DNA of 64,000 nt, taken from Diphasiastrum complanatum (lineage: Eukaryota > Streptophyta > Lycopodiopsida > Lycopodiales > Lycopodiaceae). Below are positions 32,185 to 42,843 of the stretch, piece by piece. Made by a program: the position numbers and the translations under genes. Location of the stretch: positions 20,522,709-20,586,708 of the forward strand of contig CM055103.1 of NCBI GenBank assembly GCA_029204225.1, given 5' to 3'. Numbering within the stretch: position 1 is the first letter of the stretch; every line of letters begins with the position of its first letter. The notes under the pieces are model-generated. The model saw nothing but the letters and a program-made list of their open reading frames with translations. It was not told the origin of the DNA and did not search any database.

Positions 32185-34362
32185 TCTCTTATGGTCTCTA
32201 GTTTTTCATCTACACCTTTCAAGAAGGATGGATCTTGGTATATTGATAGTGGAGCATCTTCACATATGTGTAGCTCCAAGGAGTCCTTTACATGTATTAT
32301 GCCTTATGGAGGAGCCAAGAAGACTATCTATACAACAAATCGCCAAGAAGGCAATATTGAAGGCATATGGAGTATTCTCTTGAAGACCTCATCTTCAAAG
32401 ATTCTTTCTCTCAATAAGGTTCTTTTTGTTCCCAGTCTTACAAAGAACCTCATAAGTGTTGGCCAACTTATTGATGGAGGCCTTGATGTGAAATTCAATA
32501 TGGATACTTGTATCAAGGGAAATGATTCGATCCTTGCACATGGATCAAGATTTTGAGGCATATACAAGCTTGATCCAAGAGAAACTTGTGATATTGCATT
32601 TGAGACAAAGCTTTCCAAGGAGGATTTATGGCATAAGAGGTTGGGACATCACAACTACAAATTTATGCTTTCTATGTGCAAAGAAGCCAAAGCTATTGGC
32701 TTACCAAAGATTCTTTCAAAGGAGATCAAGCCTTGTGAGGCTTGTGCTATTGCAAAATCACACAAGAAGGCATACAAAAGATCTTCCATCAAAAGCACTC
32801 ATCCTTTGGAGCTAATACACTTGGATGTGCACTTCTCATCATCTCAAAGCAAGGGAGGAGCCACTTGCTTTGTGACTTTTATTGATGATTTCACAAGATT
32901 TACATGGCTATATCTTCTTACTTCCAAATCTTTGGTGTACGATCACTTCCTTATACTCGAAGCATATGTTGAGAAGCAATTTTCATTCAATATCAAGGCT
33001 TTGAGGTGTAATGGAGGAAGAGAATATATCTCCAACAAATTCCATGACTATTGTGAGAAAGAAGGTATAAAGAGGGAGTTATCTTGTGCATATTCACCAT
33101 CTCAAAATGGAGTGGCCGAGAGGAAGAATAGATCTGTATGTAAATGTGCAAAAGCTATGAGGATTGAAGCATCTTTGCCTAAAGATTTTTGAGGAGAAGC
33201 TATAAATTGTGCAAATTATCTTTGCAATAGACTCACACATCTTGCTCTTGAAGGAAGGACACCATATGAGGTCTTATTCAAAAAGAAGCCTAAGGTTGAT
33301 CACCTTAGAGTATTTGGCACCATTTGCTTTGCACATATTCCCTTAAAAATAAGGAAGAAGGATGATCCATGCTCTAGCAAAGGGATCATGGTTGGATATT
33401 CATCCACCAAAAAGGCTTATAGAGTCTTTGTGCTCTCTACTTCTCAAGTGATTGAAAGTAGAGATGTTATATTTCATGAAGATCAACATTTATTATATGA
33501 AGGGGCCGAGTTCAAGCAACCTCAAGATTCTTCACCTATCATGCCTATTGAAGATCATCAAGACTTGTTGGGGTCGAGATTTGAGGAGGAGACTCATCGG
33601 GTTCGCACATCTAGGAGGACTTCTAGATAGAGATCCAAGCCTAAACGGCTTTCCTATGATGACAAAGGCAAGCAAGTGGAGCTTGATTCCACCCATTTTG
33701 CATATTTCATCTCTCATGAAGAGCCAAAGGATGTTGAAGAGGCACTCAATACCAAGGAGTGGTATGATGCCATGAAGCAAGAGTATGAAGCCTTGATGAT
33801 CAACAACACTTGGGAGCATGTGGATCCTCCATCCAACAAGAACATCATAGGAACAAAGTGGGTATTTTGAATCAAGTATAATCATGATGGCACTATTCAC
33901 AAGTACAAGGCAAGATTATGTGCCAAGGGATTTGCTCAAATCCATGGAATTGATTATGAGGAGACCTTTGCACCCGTGGCAAAGATGGTGGCCATAAGGA
34001 TTATTATCTCTCTAAAGGTGTTCAAATAGATGTTTCCAATTCATTTCTCAATGGTTATCTTCAAGAGGATTTTATTGGAGCTAAAGTGCATCAAAGAGGA
34101 GGAGCTACCATTGTTATATTGTGATTATATCTCGGCCCAAGCACTTGCAAATAATCCATTTTTTCATGCAAGAAGCATGCATATAGAAGTGGCACACCAC
34201 TTTATGAGAGAGAAGCTTATCGGAGGAGAGATCCATTTGGAGCATATTGATTCATCATCTTGTAGTGCCGATCTACTCACCAAACCTTTACTCAAGAGTT
34301 CCTTCATCAAACGTAGATCCAATCTTGGAATGATTTCAAGACCAATGCTTTTCAAAGATTAG
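32185..34362 (+). pseudogene. copia-C pol with stops and RT core deletion
   Basis: Protease is visible at 32191-32556 (WYIDSGASSHMCSS). Pre-integrase and integrase are open at 32641-33192 (LIHLDVHFSSSQ, with the first Asp kept in LDVH). The next expected Trp is TGA (PKDF*GEA), a typical C-to-T decay. The linker has a TAG after TSRRTSR at about 33630. RT begins at 33676, has TGA for Trp after TKWVF, and continues to [11 protein letters not shown]. At about 34065 the frame jumps from the LNGYLQED block to LLELKCIKEEELPLLY of RNase H. YVDD and the first RNase H acidic residues are therefore deleted. The tail FHARSMHIEVAHHFMREK is present to 34362. Confidence 0.9.
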
Positions 34363-34380
34363 ATATCTTTTTAGGAGGAG

Positions 34381-34798
34381 TGTGAAAAGTATAAAAGGCT
34401 ATCAATCTTAGTCTTAGGAGTTTCATGAGTTTTTTGTATCAAGCTACTTTGTGTAGAGTTGTGATTGGGCCAAAAATTGGCATAGATGGCAAATTGGCAT
34501 TGTCCACATGTAATGCCTCTATTGAGCCAAAAGTGAATCATGATGTAATCTCGAGCTAGAAAGCCATTGAATAGGGTCTTGACACTTGTGACAATGTAGT
34601 TTGATGAGTGATGGAGTCAAAAGTTGGTTTTGACCAAGGGGTCCAATAGGATTAAGGAGATGATCATTAGAGGTCCAATAGAATTAAGGAGGCTATGATT
34701 AGGGGTCCAATAGAATTCAAGAAGCTATGATTAGGGGTCCAATAGGATGCAAGGAGGGATCTCCACACACTCTATATGTACTTCTCCTTATGATCATT
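34381..34798 (+). repeat. copia-C 3' LTR, truncated
   Basis: It starts TGTGAAAAGTATAAAAGG after the purine tract TTAGGAGGAG. It matches the first 418 bases or so of the 5' LTR but carries one extra CCAAT-containing unit (four at 34639-34750). Homology stops after TATGATCATT. Confidence 0.9.
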
Positions 34799-35063
34799 AA
34801 AAGAGGAATCACACTAGCAGCATGCAGCTACCAATCACAAAATCAAGCATACACTAGTGAGAGCCCAATAGGAATACTTATACCCTCCAAGGCCCATGCA
34901 CCACTAGTAGTGCACTGTGACACCTCACTAGACTATCTAGGCCATGTCATCCAGTTCCCTAATGACTCACTGATAGACCCATACCAACTCCACCACAATG
35001 TGTTTAGTCCTACAACCATAAATTTTGACCATGTACACATAAGGGCCCCAATTCTCTTATATG
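34799..35063. other. Unassigned 265 bp between LTR fragments
   Basis: No gene or repeat recognised. It separates the truncated copia-C 3' LTR from an inverted fragment of the same LTR family. Confidence 0.4.
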
Positions 35064-35235
35064 TTAAATTCTACACATGTGGGAATGCCCTAGAGTGTGT
35101 GATTGATCTCCTAAGAAAGCTTGTGCACTCACCAATGGATTCTAGATTGATTTCCAAGATCTAGATAAAAAAACAAGGCATAGAGGCAAAGATGGATGCA
35201 ATAGTTGATAAGCAAAGTTCAAAAGCATGAAGAGA
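35064..35235 (-). repeat. Inverted fragment of a copia-C type LTR (3' end)
   Basis: The sequence from TGTTAAATTCTACACATGTG to TTGATAAGCAAAGTTCAAAA is the reverse complement of the last 170 bases or so of the copia-C 5' LTR (30825-30993), with scattered substitutions. No primer site or interior follows on its outer side. Confidence 0.85.
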
Positions 35236-37914
35236 AAAGCTTTTTGATTGGACCATAGCTTGGGGGCTAGATCTGTACGATCTAGGTTTGGTTGGGCTGG
35301 TTTATCCACCACCTGTTCCCTTGTGTTGTTTGTGAAGATTATTAAAATATTATCTTCCTATCTCAAGTTTGGGGTCATGTCCATGGTGATTTCCAGGGAG
35401 AGTGCTAACATTTCAGATATTGCTTATGAGACCAAGGTTCTACAGGAGGATCTGTGGCACAAGAGATTGGGTCATCCCGATTTCAAAGCCATGCAATCTA
35501 TGGTCAAAGAAGGAAAAGTTGTTGGTCTACTAAAGACACTAGCAAAGTCACACAAAAGGCCTTTTCCTAGATCAAGTATCAAGACAAAGCAACCATTTGA
35601 ACTTGTACACTCTGATGTTCATTTCTCATCAACTAAGAGCAAAGGAGGAGCCAACTGCTTTGTCTCTTTTGTAGATGATTATACAAGATATTCTTGGATC
35701 TATATGCTGTCTTCAAAAGCCATGGTCTATGATGTTTTTCTTACTTTCAAAGCTTATGTAGAGAAGCAGTTTTCTTTCAAGTTAAAAGCTTTCGATAGTG
35801 GAGGAGAATACACTTCCAATAAGTTTAAAGACTTTTGTGATAGAGAGGGTATTCAAAGAGAGTTTTCTTGTTCATATACTCCTCAACAAAATGGAGTTGC
35901 TGAGAGAAAAAATAGAACTTTGTGTGAATGTGCAAAAGTCATTAGGCTAGAAGCTTCTTTGCCTAAAGAATTTTGGGGAGAGGTAGTTGCATGTGCAAAC
36001 TATCTTTGCAATAGGCTTCCAAATCTTGCAATAGGAGGGGAGACACCATTTGCGATGTTGTATAAGAAAAAGCCTAAGGTAGATCATCTTAGGATTTTTG
36101 GCTGTGTATGCTTTGTGCATGTGCCTCTAGAAACTAGGAAGAAGGAAGATCCTAGTGCAATAAAAGAAATTTTTGTAGGATATGCATCCACTAAAAAATC
36201 ATACAAGATTTATTTACCCTCTACTGACAAAATGTTGTTAGTAGAGATGTGATCTTCCATGAAGATCAGAAGTTTAACTTGGATGATGCACAGATCAAGG
36301 ACACTCATGCAAGATCTACAATCATCAATCTTGATGTTGTTCAAGAAGAGGTGAGGCTGAGGCTTGAGGAAGAGAAAATTCAAGCTACCACACCAAGAAG
36401 ATCTACACGAGCAAGATCTGAGCCAAGGAGGCTCACATATGATGAAGAAGGAAGGCAAGCAGAAGGTGAAACTTTCTATCATGCACTTTTTATATCAGAT
36501 AAAGAGCCTAAGGATGTCCAAGAAGCTTTTCAATCCAAGGAGTGGGTTGAAGCAATGACCCAAGAATTTGAAGCCTTGATGTCAAATAACACATAGGAGC
36601 TTGTGGAGCCACCAAACAACATGCATGTGATTGGATGTAAGTGGGTATTCAGAATCAAGTATAATCATGATGGATCTATCAATAAGTGTAAAGCAAGACT
36701 TTGTGCCAAAGGCTACTCAGAGATCAAAGGTCTTGACTATGAAGACACCTTTGCACCAGTTGCAAAGATGGTAACAATTCGAATACTCATCTCTCTTGCA
36801 TGTTTTCACAAATGGAGTATGTTCTAGCTTGATGTTTCTAATGCACTTCTCAATGGTTACCTTGAGGAGGAGATTTATATGGAGCAGCTTCCAGGTTTTG
36901 TGGAGGAACGTGATGAATCAAAATTTTGTCTTTCGTTCAAATGTCGGTATGGACTGAAACATGCACTAAGGTCTTGGTATGCAAGGCTCAATTCCTATCT
37001 CATATCACTCGGATTTTGTCTAAGTGAATATGACCCTTCTCTGTATTATAAGTTTGTAGATAACTTTGTAATTATTCTTCTCATCTATGTAGATGATATC
37101 ATTCTTTGTGGAAACAATGAGAAGTTAGTTGAAGAAACTAAGCATGCACTTGGTACTGAGTTTAAGATGCAAAAATTAGGAGATCTTCACTATATTCTAG
37201 GCCTTGAAATAGTTTATAAGCCAAAGTAGATATGCACTTTCCATGCTCAAGAAATTCCATATGGAGAACTGTAAAGGCATAGATACACCTATGGAGCACA
37301 CTGTAAAAGTTCCTATTAAAGATGATGAAAAATCCTCTGAGGACATCACTCTTTATAGGAGTCTTATTGGCTCACGTATTTGGTTAACAGTGACTGGGCC
37401 TGATCTAAGCTTTTGTGTTCATAAGCTAAGTCAACACATGTAGGATCCAAAGTTATATCATTGGAAGTTGGTTAAAAGAGTCTTGAGGTATATATCTTCT
37501 ACCTTGGATTATGGACTATACTATGAAGGAGAAGATCTGACTTTGATTGCTTTTTCAGATTCAGATTTTGCAGGGGACAGGTTGGATAGGAAATTCACAA
37601 TTGCTTACACTATATTTCTTGGAGGAAATTTGGTTTCTTGGCTATCAAAGAAACAGGCAACTATTTCCTTCTCATTCTGTGAAGCTGAATACAAATCTCT
37701 TATAACCACAACAAAGGAGGTTTTATGGATCAAAAGACTACTTTTGGAGCTAAAGTGTTATGCAGATGAAGATTTACCAATTACCAAGAATGATAACATT
37801 TTTGCTCAGGCTCTTGCAAATAATCCAGTCTTTCATGCAAGGAGCAAGCATATTGAAGTGGCTCATCATTTTGTAAGAGAAAAAGTTATTGGGAGAGAGA
37901 TCTCATTGGAGCAT
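35236..37914 (+). pseudogene. copia-D pol, decayed (integrase to RNase H)
   Basis: Gag and protease are missing. The frame enters at the pre-integrase region (LWHKRLGHPDFKAM, about 35450), with a small deletion removing the second zinc Cys pair (KTLAKSHKRP). Integrase follows with VHSDVHFSSTK and FDSGGEYTSNKFKDFC, where the usual RSDGG is damaged by loss of a residue. The linker is at 36400. RT has a TAG for Trp at about 36596 (SNNT*ELVEPP) and another at about 36826. YVDD sits in LIYVDDIILCG near 37090. The frame ends at 37229, resumes at 37243 (MLKKFHMENCKGIDTPME), stops again near 37443, and RNase H runs 37468-37914 with SDSDFAGDRLDRK. A related, inactive cousin of copia-C and H. Confidence 0.88.
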
Positions 37915-38150
37915 GTTTTTCTCTCTCTACCTGAGAGCAGCCTCTTTTTCCCATACTGAACACTTAGAATTTTTTCTGACATTCATTTCTCATAGTGAAG
38001 AGTTAGATTTTTTCATCAGATGTATGCCATTGTGCTCTTGCCTTATATTTTTCAAGCATACTGTTCTTTGATCAATCTTGTGCAATCACAACACCTCAGT
38101 AAGATCCTCTAGGGTGTGTGGTGAAGTTCACATGTGCTAAAAACTTCACA
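37915..38150 (+). repeat. LTR 3' tail fused to copia-D RNase H
   Basis: Directly after the RNase H sequence comes TTTTTCTCTCTCTACCTGAG, resembling a stretch inside the copia-C LTR. The segment ends AAAAACTTCACA and is followed by a primer-like TGGTATC. A 3' LTR cannot be followed by a primer site, so this is a recombination junction between an element body and a 5' LTR end. Confidence 0.6.
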
Positions 38151-38166
38151 TGGTATCTGATACCAT
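38151..38166. promoter_or_regulatory. Palindromic double primer-site junction
   Basis: TGGTATCTGATACCA is a near-perfect palindrome: a + strand primer site (TGGTATC) abuts a minus-strand one (GATACCA). It joins a + LTR end on the left to a minus-oriented LTR (TGTTGGAATATC) on the right. Confidence 0.6.
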
Positions 38167-39368
38167 GTTGGAATATCAATTCACACTCTAGAGAGAACTA
38201 TCAAACAGGGCTGAGAGAGGTCCTGGGTTCTAATCCTAGTCTGTCCATCCATATTATGATTTATGGATCGGCTACTACAAACTATATTTTTCAGTCTGTT
38301 TTTGGCTCCTTGTTCTGAATGTGTGATCTAATAGGCTCTGATTGGCTCTTGCTGTAATAAGCTCCAATCAGCTTTGAAGCTATTAACGTGCTCTGATACC
38401 ACTATTGAGAAGAATTGTTGGATGAAACAAAACTGAAAGGGGTTCGTGTTCGCACTCTCTTCTCTACAAACCTCGATTGCTCTAATACGACTGATGTGTA
38501 TCTTAGCACAAATAACGGGTTCATTCTACTCAGATAGAATTCGATTATGACTGGCGACTAATGTTGTTAGATCAAATCTATAATCTGACAAAGTGTAGAT
38601 AGACACTATTGACCTATGTTATTAATTCGTTCAAGCATTCAACAAGATTGAGCCAAGATGCGGAATAAGAATAGACAGCTGAACATGAAGAGACAACGAT
38701 CAAACATCAAAAAATTTGATATCATTCAAGATAAAGAAAAACATGTGCATAACAGCTACTGTATTATCAATGATCTTTTCTTGAGCGCTGTGTGACAAAC
38801 CCACCTTGCGCATGGGTGCAAGAGATACTATGTCTCTCACAAATTATATCAAACAGTCTCACTTAGTAGCGGACTCTTGGACATCAAATGGCAGTTCTAT
38901 GCCTAGCTCACATTGATGTTCAATCGATTCTCTCATGTTCGTCCTGTTTATATGTGGATTGAGAGAAATGGTTTAGTCTAATCATTGATTACAAGAATGG
39001 GTGCCACTGTTGTGTCGTCAATGTATCATAGGGTCCGAACGTTGGGAGCATCAACCTGCATAGCACAAAGAGGAAGGAGAGAGTATTCTTCCACTAGTAC
39101 ACAAGCAACAAAGCCCACAACCAGATCCACAAGCAGTCGCATCCTCGGAAGCTCAAGAGGCTGATACCTCCAATGCCCAGTTGCCAGATACAAGGCAACA
39201 ACGAATACACAGGAAGCTTCAGGCCAGGAGGAAATCACCAGATGGAACATCATCAGACAGTTCATCTTCCGATGATGGAAGCTCAACTACAACCTCACAA
39301 CAGCACTCATCACCCTCAAACACCATCGACAGGGGTGATGGAGCAACTACGTCTACAGCAGCACCTGT
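38165..39368. other. LTR and leader fragments, no intact gene
   Basis: It begins like a minus-oriented LTR end (TGTTGGAATATCAATTCAC). At 38212-38240 lies GGTTCTAATCC within a T-arm-like stem, then TCTGTCC, the 3' half of the tRNA-like module seen complete at 40353-40423. At about 38388-38400 there is a minus-strand primer site (GCTCTGATACCA). To its right is DNA weakly resembling the reverse complement of copia-F LTR (38760-38830). A Ser/Thr-rich frame at 39181-39438 has no recognised domain. Confidence 0.4.
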
Positions 39369-40230
39369 GTTGAAATTTGTCACTTCTCACTTGACATTGG
39401 TTATTGTAAATAATCATCAAACATTAGAACAATGTTGATGATCCGATTTCACACATGTGGAGCTTGTTTCCACATGTGAAAGGTAAGTACTTTTCATACT
39501 TGTTTATATCTAAATTGGTTCTGTATCAATCTAGTTAATGTGAACATGATATGACTAGGTTCTAGTCAAGTTGACTAGTCACCTAGAAATTAGCTTTTCG
39601 TTGCTTGTGCATGAGTAAATGCTCCCACATGGCAAGTGGATGTTCACATTTGTGTATAGAATTCTAGAAGATAAGAGTTGACCATTTTCCTTAGATCCTA
39701 TTTTGTACGGAATATTTCTATATTCTAGGAGACTAGTTTTTTGGATTTTAGCCATATTCTAGAAGGTCAACTTTGGGTAAGGATCAAGGATGGATCAAAT
39801 GGATAGATCTGAGTGATGTGGAACTCTTCACACGTGTGAACACCTGCTGGACTGTACTAGACTCATGGATGTACTTGATCCATAAAAGGATCATCATTTT
39901 GCTAAGAAGATTGATGAGACTTTTGCATTCTACACTTTTGTGAGATTTCTAGTCATTTGTCTTCTGATTTCTATGAATGATTGCTATCTAGATCTATTGT
40001 AGTTGTTTCAAGTGCAGGCCGTACTGTGGACAGTACTCCACATGTGTGAGGCCGCCTTCAGTAATTTATGATGTGTTGATCCATTCCTCTTGCTTAAATC
40101 CAAGTGTAGTGAATCTAGATCAAGATCTAATGTGTGGAACTTGGTAGATCCATCGATTAAGCAACCAATAACTCTCTATGATTGTTAAGTACAATCATTA
40201 TTGTCCTAAAAACTGAAAATTTCACATGGT
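39369..40230 (+). repeat. Probable copia-E 5' LTR
   Basis: The right end is well marked: CTGAAAATTTCACA followed by TGGTATCAGAG, a primer site. The left end is tentative at TGTTGAAATTTGTCAC. It carries several CACATGTG-type palindromes: at 39450-39480, TTCACACGTGTGAA at 39827-39840, and CCACATGTGTG near 40038 with CCGTACT and AGTACT beside it. Confidence 0.6.
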
Positions 40231-40450
40231 ATCAGAGTCGTGGGTGTGGGTGTGGTCTAGGCGGGCGGTAGCTAAAAAGGGCTATGCCTTGAGAGGGAGT
40301 GTTAGAAAGTGTCAAGGCTATAGCCCTTGCACAACACCCTTGGAACACAAATGGACAGGTAGGTCAGTGGTAGAGCACCCCACCGGAATGGGGGAGTTCC
40401 TAGGTTCAATCCCTAGCCCGACCACACACACCAAGTGTAAAAACTTTTCA
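40231..40450 (+). mobile_element. Miniature LTR-like insertion with tRNA-like module
   Basis: Between two primer sites (TGGTATCAGAG at 40228-40238 and TGGTATTAGAGC at 40453-40464) lie a G-rich spacer, a purine tract GAGAGGGAG at about 40291-40299, and a roughly 150 bp LTR-like unit from TGTTAGAAAGTGTC (40300) to AAACTTTTCACA (40452). This order (primer site, short spacer, purine tract, LTR) is that of a terminal-repeat miniature element. The matching 5' miniature LTR is absent, so it may be a recombinant joined to the copia-E LTR. Confidence 0.5.
40353..40423 (+). other. 71 nt tRNA-like cloverleaf with A and B boxes
   Basis: TAGGTCAGTGGTAGAGC differs by one base from a plant A box. GGTTCAATCCC fits the B-box consensus GGTTCRANNCC exactly. 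The 71 nt fold as a cloverleaf: acceptor GGACAGG/CCCGACC (5 of 7 pairs), D loop AGTGGTA, anticodon arm CCCCA-CCGGAAT-GGGGG (4 pairs), 5 nt variable loop and a perfect T stem CTAGG/CCTAG. C at position 33 instead of U and the mispairs argue against a working tRNA. It is more likely a tRNA-derived Pol III module inside a mobile element. Confidence 0.65.
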
Positions 40451-41036
40451 CATGGTATTAGAGCTAAGTAAGAGAGTGATCATTTGAGTCATAAAACTTG
40501 TAAAGATCATTGGCAAAATTTGTTTTTGGCCAATACTAGTGAGGGCGAGTTCATCTAGAGTGATAGCTTGTATTCATTTGGATCAAACCGACTTGGAGGC
40601 TGTGTATGTACTTTTCACACATGTGAAACCATACAACAACTTTAATTTCAAGCTACTTTGTGTTTGTTGGTCCAAAAATCACAATTCTAGTTCATTTTTT
40701 GTGCTTTTTAAAGCATAGTATTGATCTACATTCAATCTAGCTAATGCCTATGACCAAATAGAGATTTGGATCATTGAAGCATTTCTTCTTAGAGGTTGAT
40801 TTGTTCAGATCCTTAGTTGATGTGAAATCTCTAAAAAAAGGTGTAAAGCAAAAAAATTTGTGAGAGTGAAAGCTAGGAATTTTTGGCAAGATCTTTGTGT
40901 ATCATTCAAGCTTGTGTGCTAGTTTGATAGAGACAAGGCTATAGGCAATCTTGTAAGCTTTAGGCCTTTCATAGATCTTTTAAAATTCAGAAATCTTTGT
41001 GATTTTTAGAAGAGCATTCATTCTACAATGTCATCC

Positions 41037-41603
41037 ATGGGTGGATATTTGTTGGAGGTGAGAGACTCACTTCCACAGATTGTTCCATTTGGAAAGTGAG
41101 AATGGAATCACTCCTAGTGATCCATGATCTCTTTGACATAGTTCTAGGAGTTGAGGAAGAGCCTCAAGCTCCCCAAGAACAAACAGAAGAGAGCAAGATT
41201 AGCTCTACATTGCATAAAGTTGAATGTATGAAATGACCTCTTGAAAGAGGTGTCTTCTTGTGCCTCATCCAAAGAGGCTTGGGATTCATTAAAGAGCATC
41301 TATGAATCCAATACTACTTCAAGAATCCTCATGCTAAGAAATCAAGTTTTCCAAAGCATGAAAGGAAGTGGAGAGAGTGGACAAGAGTATGTCCTTAGGA
41401 TCAAGTCTCTTAACAAAGAATTAAGTGCAATAGGAGAGAATATCCAAGATCAAGAGCTAGTACAAATCATTTTGAATGGCCTAGGTGATGAGTTCACCAA
41501 CTTAGTCCAATCATTTGCTATTCAAGACACTCTTCCATCCATTGAAAAGTTGCACAATGTTCTTGTGGCTGAGGAGAGTAGGCTTTGTAATAAATGCATC
41601 TAG
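41037..41603 (+). pseudogene. copia-E gag fragment
   Basis: UBN2-type Gag after a 570 bp leader. The start region (MSSMGGYLLE-like at about 41030) is followed by damage, since TNxAIWKVRMES is only partly readable (IWKVRMESLLVIHDL at about 41085). The C-terminal part is open from 41241: EVSSCASSKEAWDSLKSIYE, ILMLRNQVFQSMK, ELVQIILNGLGDEFTNLVQ, then LVAEESRLCNK. It ends before the zinc knuckle at 41603, where the sequence changes to unrelated DNA. Closest in wording to the copia-1 gag. Confidence 0.85.
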
Positions 41604-42124
41604 ACCCCTCTTAGAAAAGTAGACTGAGTGGACTTTTGATGGTGACCTCTAGTGGAGAAGGTAATTCCACTTGTAATTTGTGTAATGTGGAAAATGCCAC
41701 CAGGATGCCACCTAAGGAGATCTCTTGCTTATTTAAGAGGCTTCCCCTTTGTAAAAGAGAGCTTTTGTGAAATGTATCTACTCCATGCTTAAATGAGAAT
41801 AGCTTCCATGAGTTTGATGCATCTTTGTTGATCATCCTTGTTTCTTGAGTGATACATGAATGATCTTGCCCCTCCACCTATGGGATAACGTGGAAAAATC
41901 ACAAAACACATGTGCAACGACAGTTGATTGTTGTCCGTCTATTATGTAAAAATCATTAGTGTCACCCTAGACGAGACATCATAGGTATACCAAGGAAACC
42001 TAGGTCTAAGAGAGCACCGCACGGAGAGACTTCCAATCCCTAGAGAGAGCGTTTAGGGTTTAGAAGAAGCCATCGTGGGTTTCTTGTCCCACCAGTCTTA
42101 AATGATGAGTCTCACCCACCTATA
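41604..42124 (+). repeat. Probable gypsy-type LTR 3' part and leader
   Basis: Non-coding. It has a TATTTAAGAGGC TATA-like box at about 41731, then a leader-like stretch running directly to a Ty3-like gag at 42125. The position suggests an LTR and 5' UTR, but no partner LTR was seen and no clear primer site was found. Confidence 0.35.
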
Positions 42125-42843
42125 ATGGACTTGGATGATACGTTGGAGCCTATAGAAGAACTACCAGAACTTGAGCCAACCGACGCTACAGAACCACCGT
42201 TAGTGAACGTAACACCTGCTGCTACAAAACCTGTTGCCAACAAAATGGCAAGACATTTGACTAAACCAATCGTAGTACCCCCGAAGACAGGAGGACTACC
42301 CAAGCTTAGTGGATCCACTCTTGAGTTTCATGGAGTACCATATGAAAGTGTCGAAGAGCATATTGATGCTTTTTGGACCACTTGCTTTACCGGTGCCATC
42401 ACAAACCCACATCATGAAATGATGTTTTTCGCCACCACTTTATCTGGAACGGCTAGGCACTGGTATCATAGTCTGCAGAGAGGCCCAATTCACACCATTG
42501 AGGAGTTCCATAGACTGTTTTTAATTGAGTATGCTCCCCATCGAACGGTTGATGGCCTACTGTTCACACTGACTTCCCTACAACAAGGAAGTAATGAAAC
42601 CATCTGACAATATTGGTGTCGTGTGATAGAGTTGTCATGCCAAGTGGAACCCACTATGTTACTACCACTCCTATTACTACTAATCTTCTTTCTGCGAGGG
42701 CTTAAGAATGACATACAAATGACTGTACGTCAGAGTAACCCCCAGACGTTGTCTGAGGCAGTAGAGAAGGCAATCGTGGTAGAAGACGCACAGATTGCGG
42801 TTGCCCATGCATCCCACCCCTTTGTGTCTGGTTGTGGATTGTA
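42125..42843 (+). pseudogene. Ty3-like gag, stop and frameshift
   Basis: An acidic Pro/Thr-rich start (MDLDDTLEPIEELPELEPTD) leads to a Gag core: GVPYESVEEHIDAFWTTCFT, TLSGTARHWYHSLQRGPIHT and IEEFHRLFLIEYAPHRTVDG, then LLFTLTSLQQGSNETI at 42607. A TGA and a frame change follow. The homology continues as QYWCRVIELSCQVEP, then LRGLKNDIQMTVRQSNPQTL and SEAVEKAIVVEDAQIA to 42843. The ARHWYxSLxxGxIxxxEE pattern is typical of retrotrans_gag. No zinc knuckle, protease or pol follows. Confidence 0.75.

Larger units (their letters stand above)
30307..34798 (+). mobile_element. Defective copia element (copia-C)
   Basis: A 687 bp 5' LTR (30307-30993), primer site, eroded gag-pol and a truncated 3' LTR (34381-34798). 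The pol has several stops and a large internal deletion that removes the RT catalytic core and part of RNase H. The 3' LTR is cut at 34798, where unrelated DNA begins, so no target duplication can be matched. The element is non-autonomous and older than copia-A and B. Its protein is closest to copia-H. Confidence 0.9.

Noticed and set aside
40353-40423. Functional tRNA gene
   Set aside because: Two acceptor mispairs, a damaged D stem, C at position 33 and a location inside a mobile element; kept only as a tRNA-like module.
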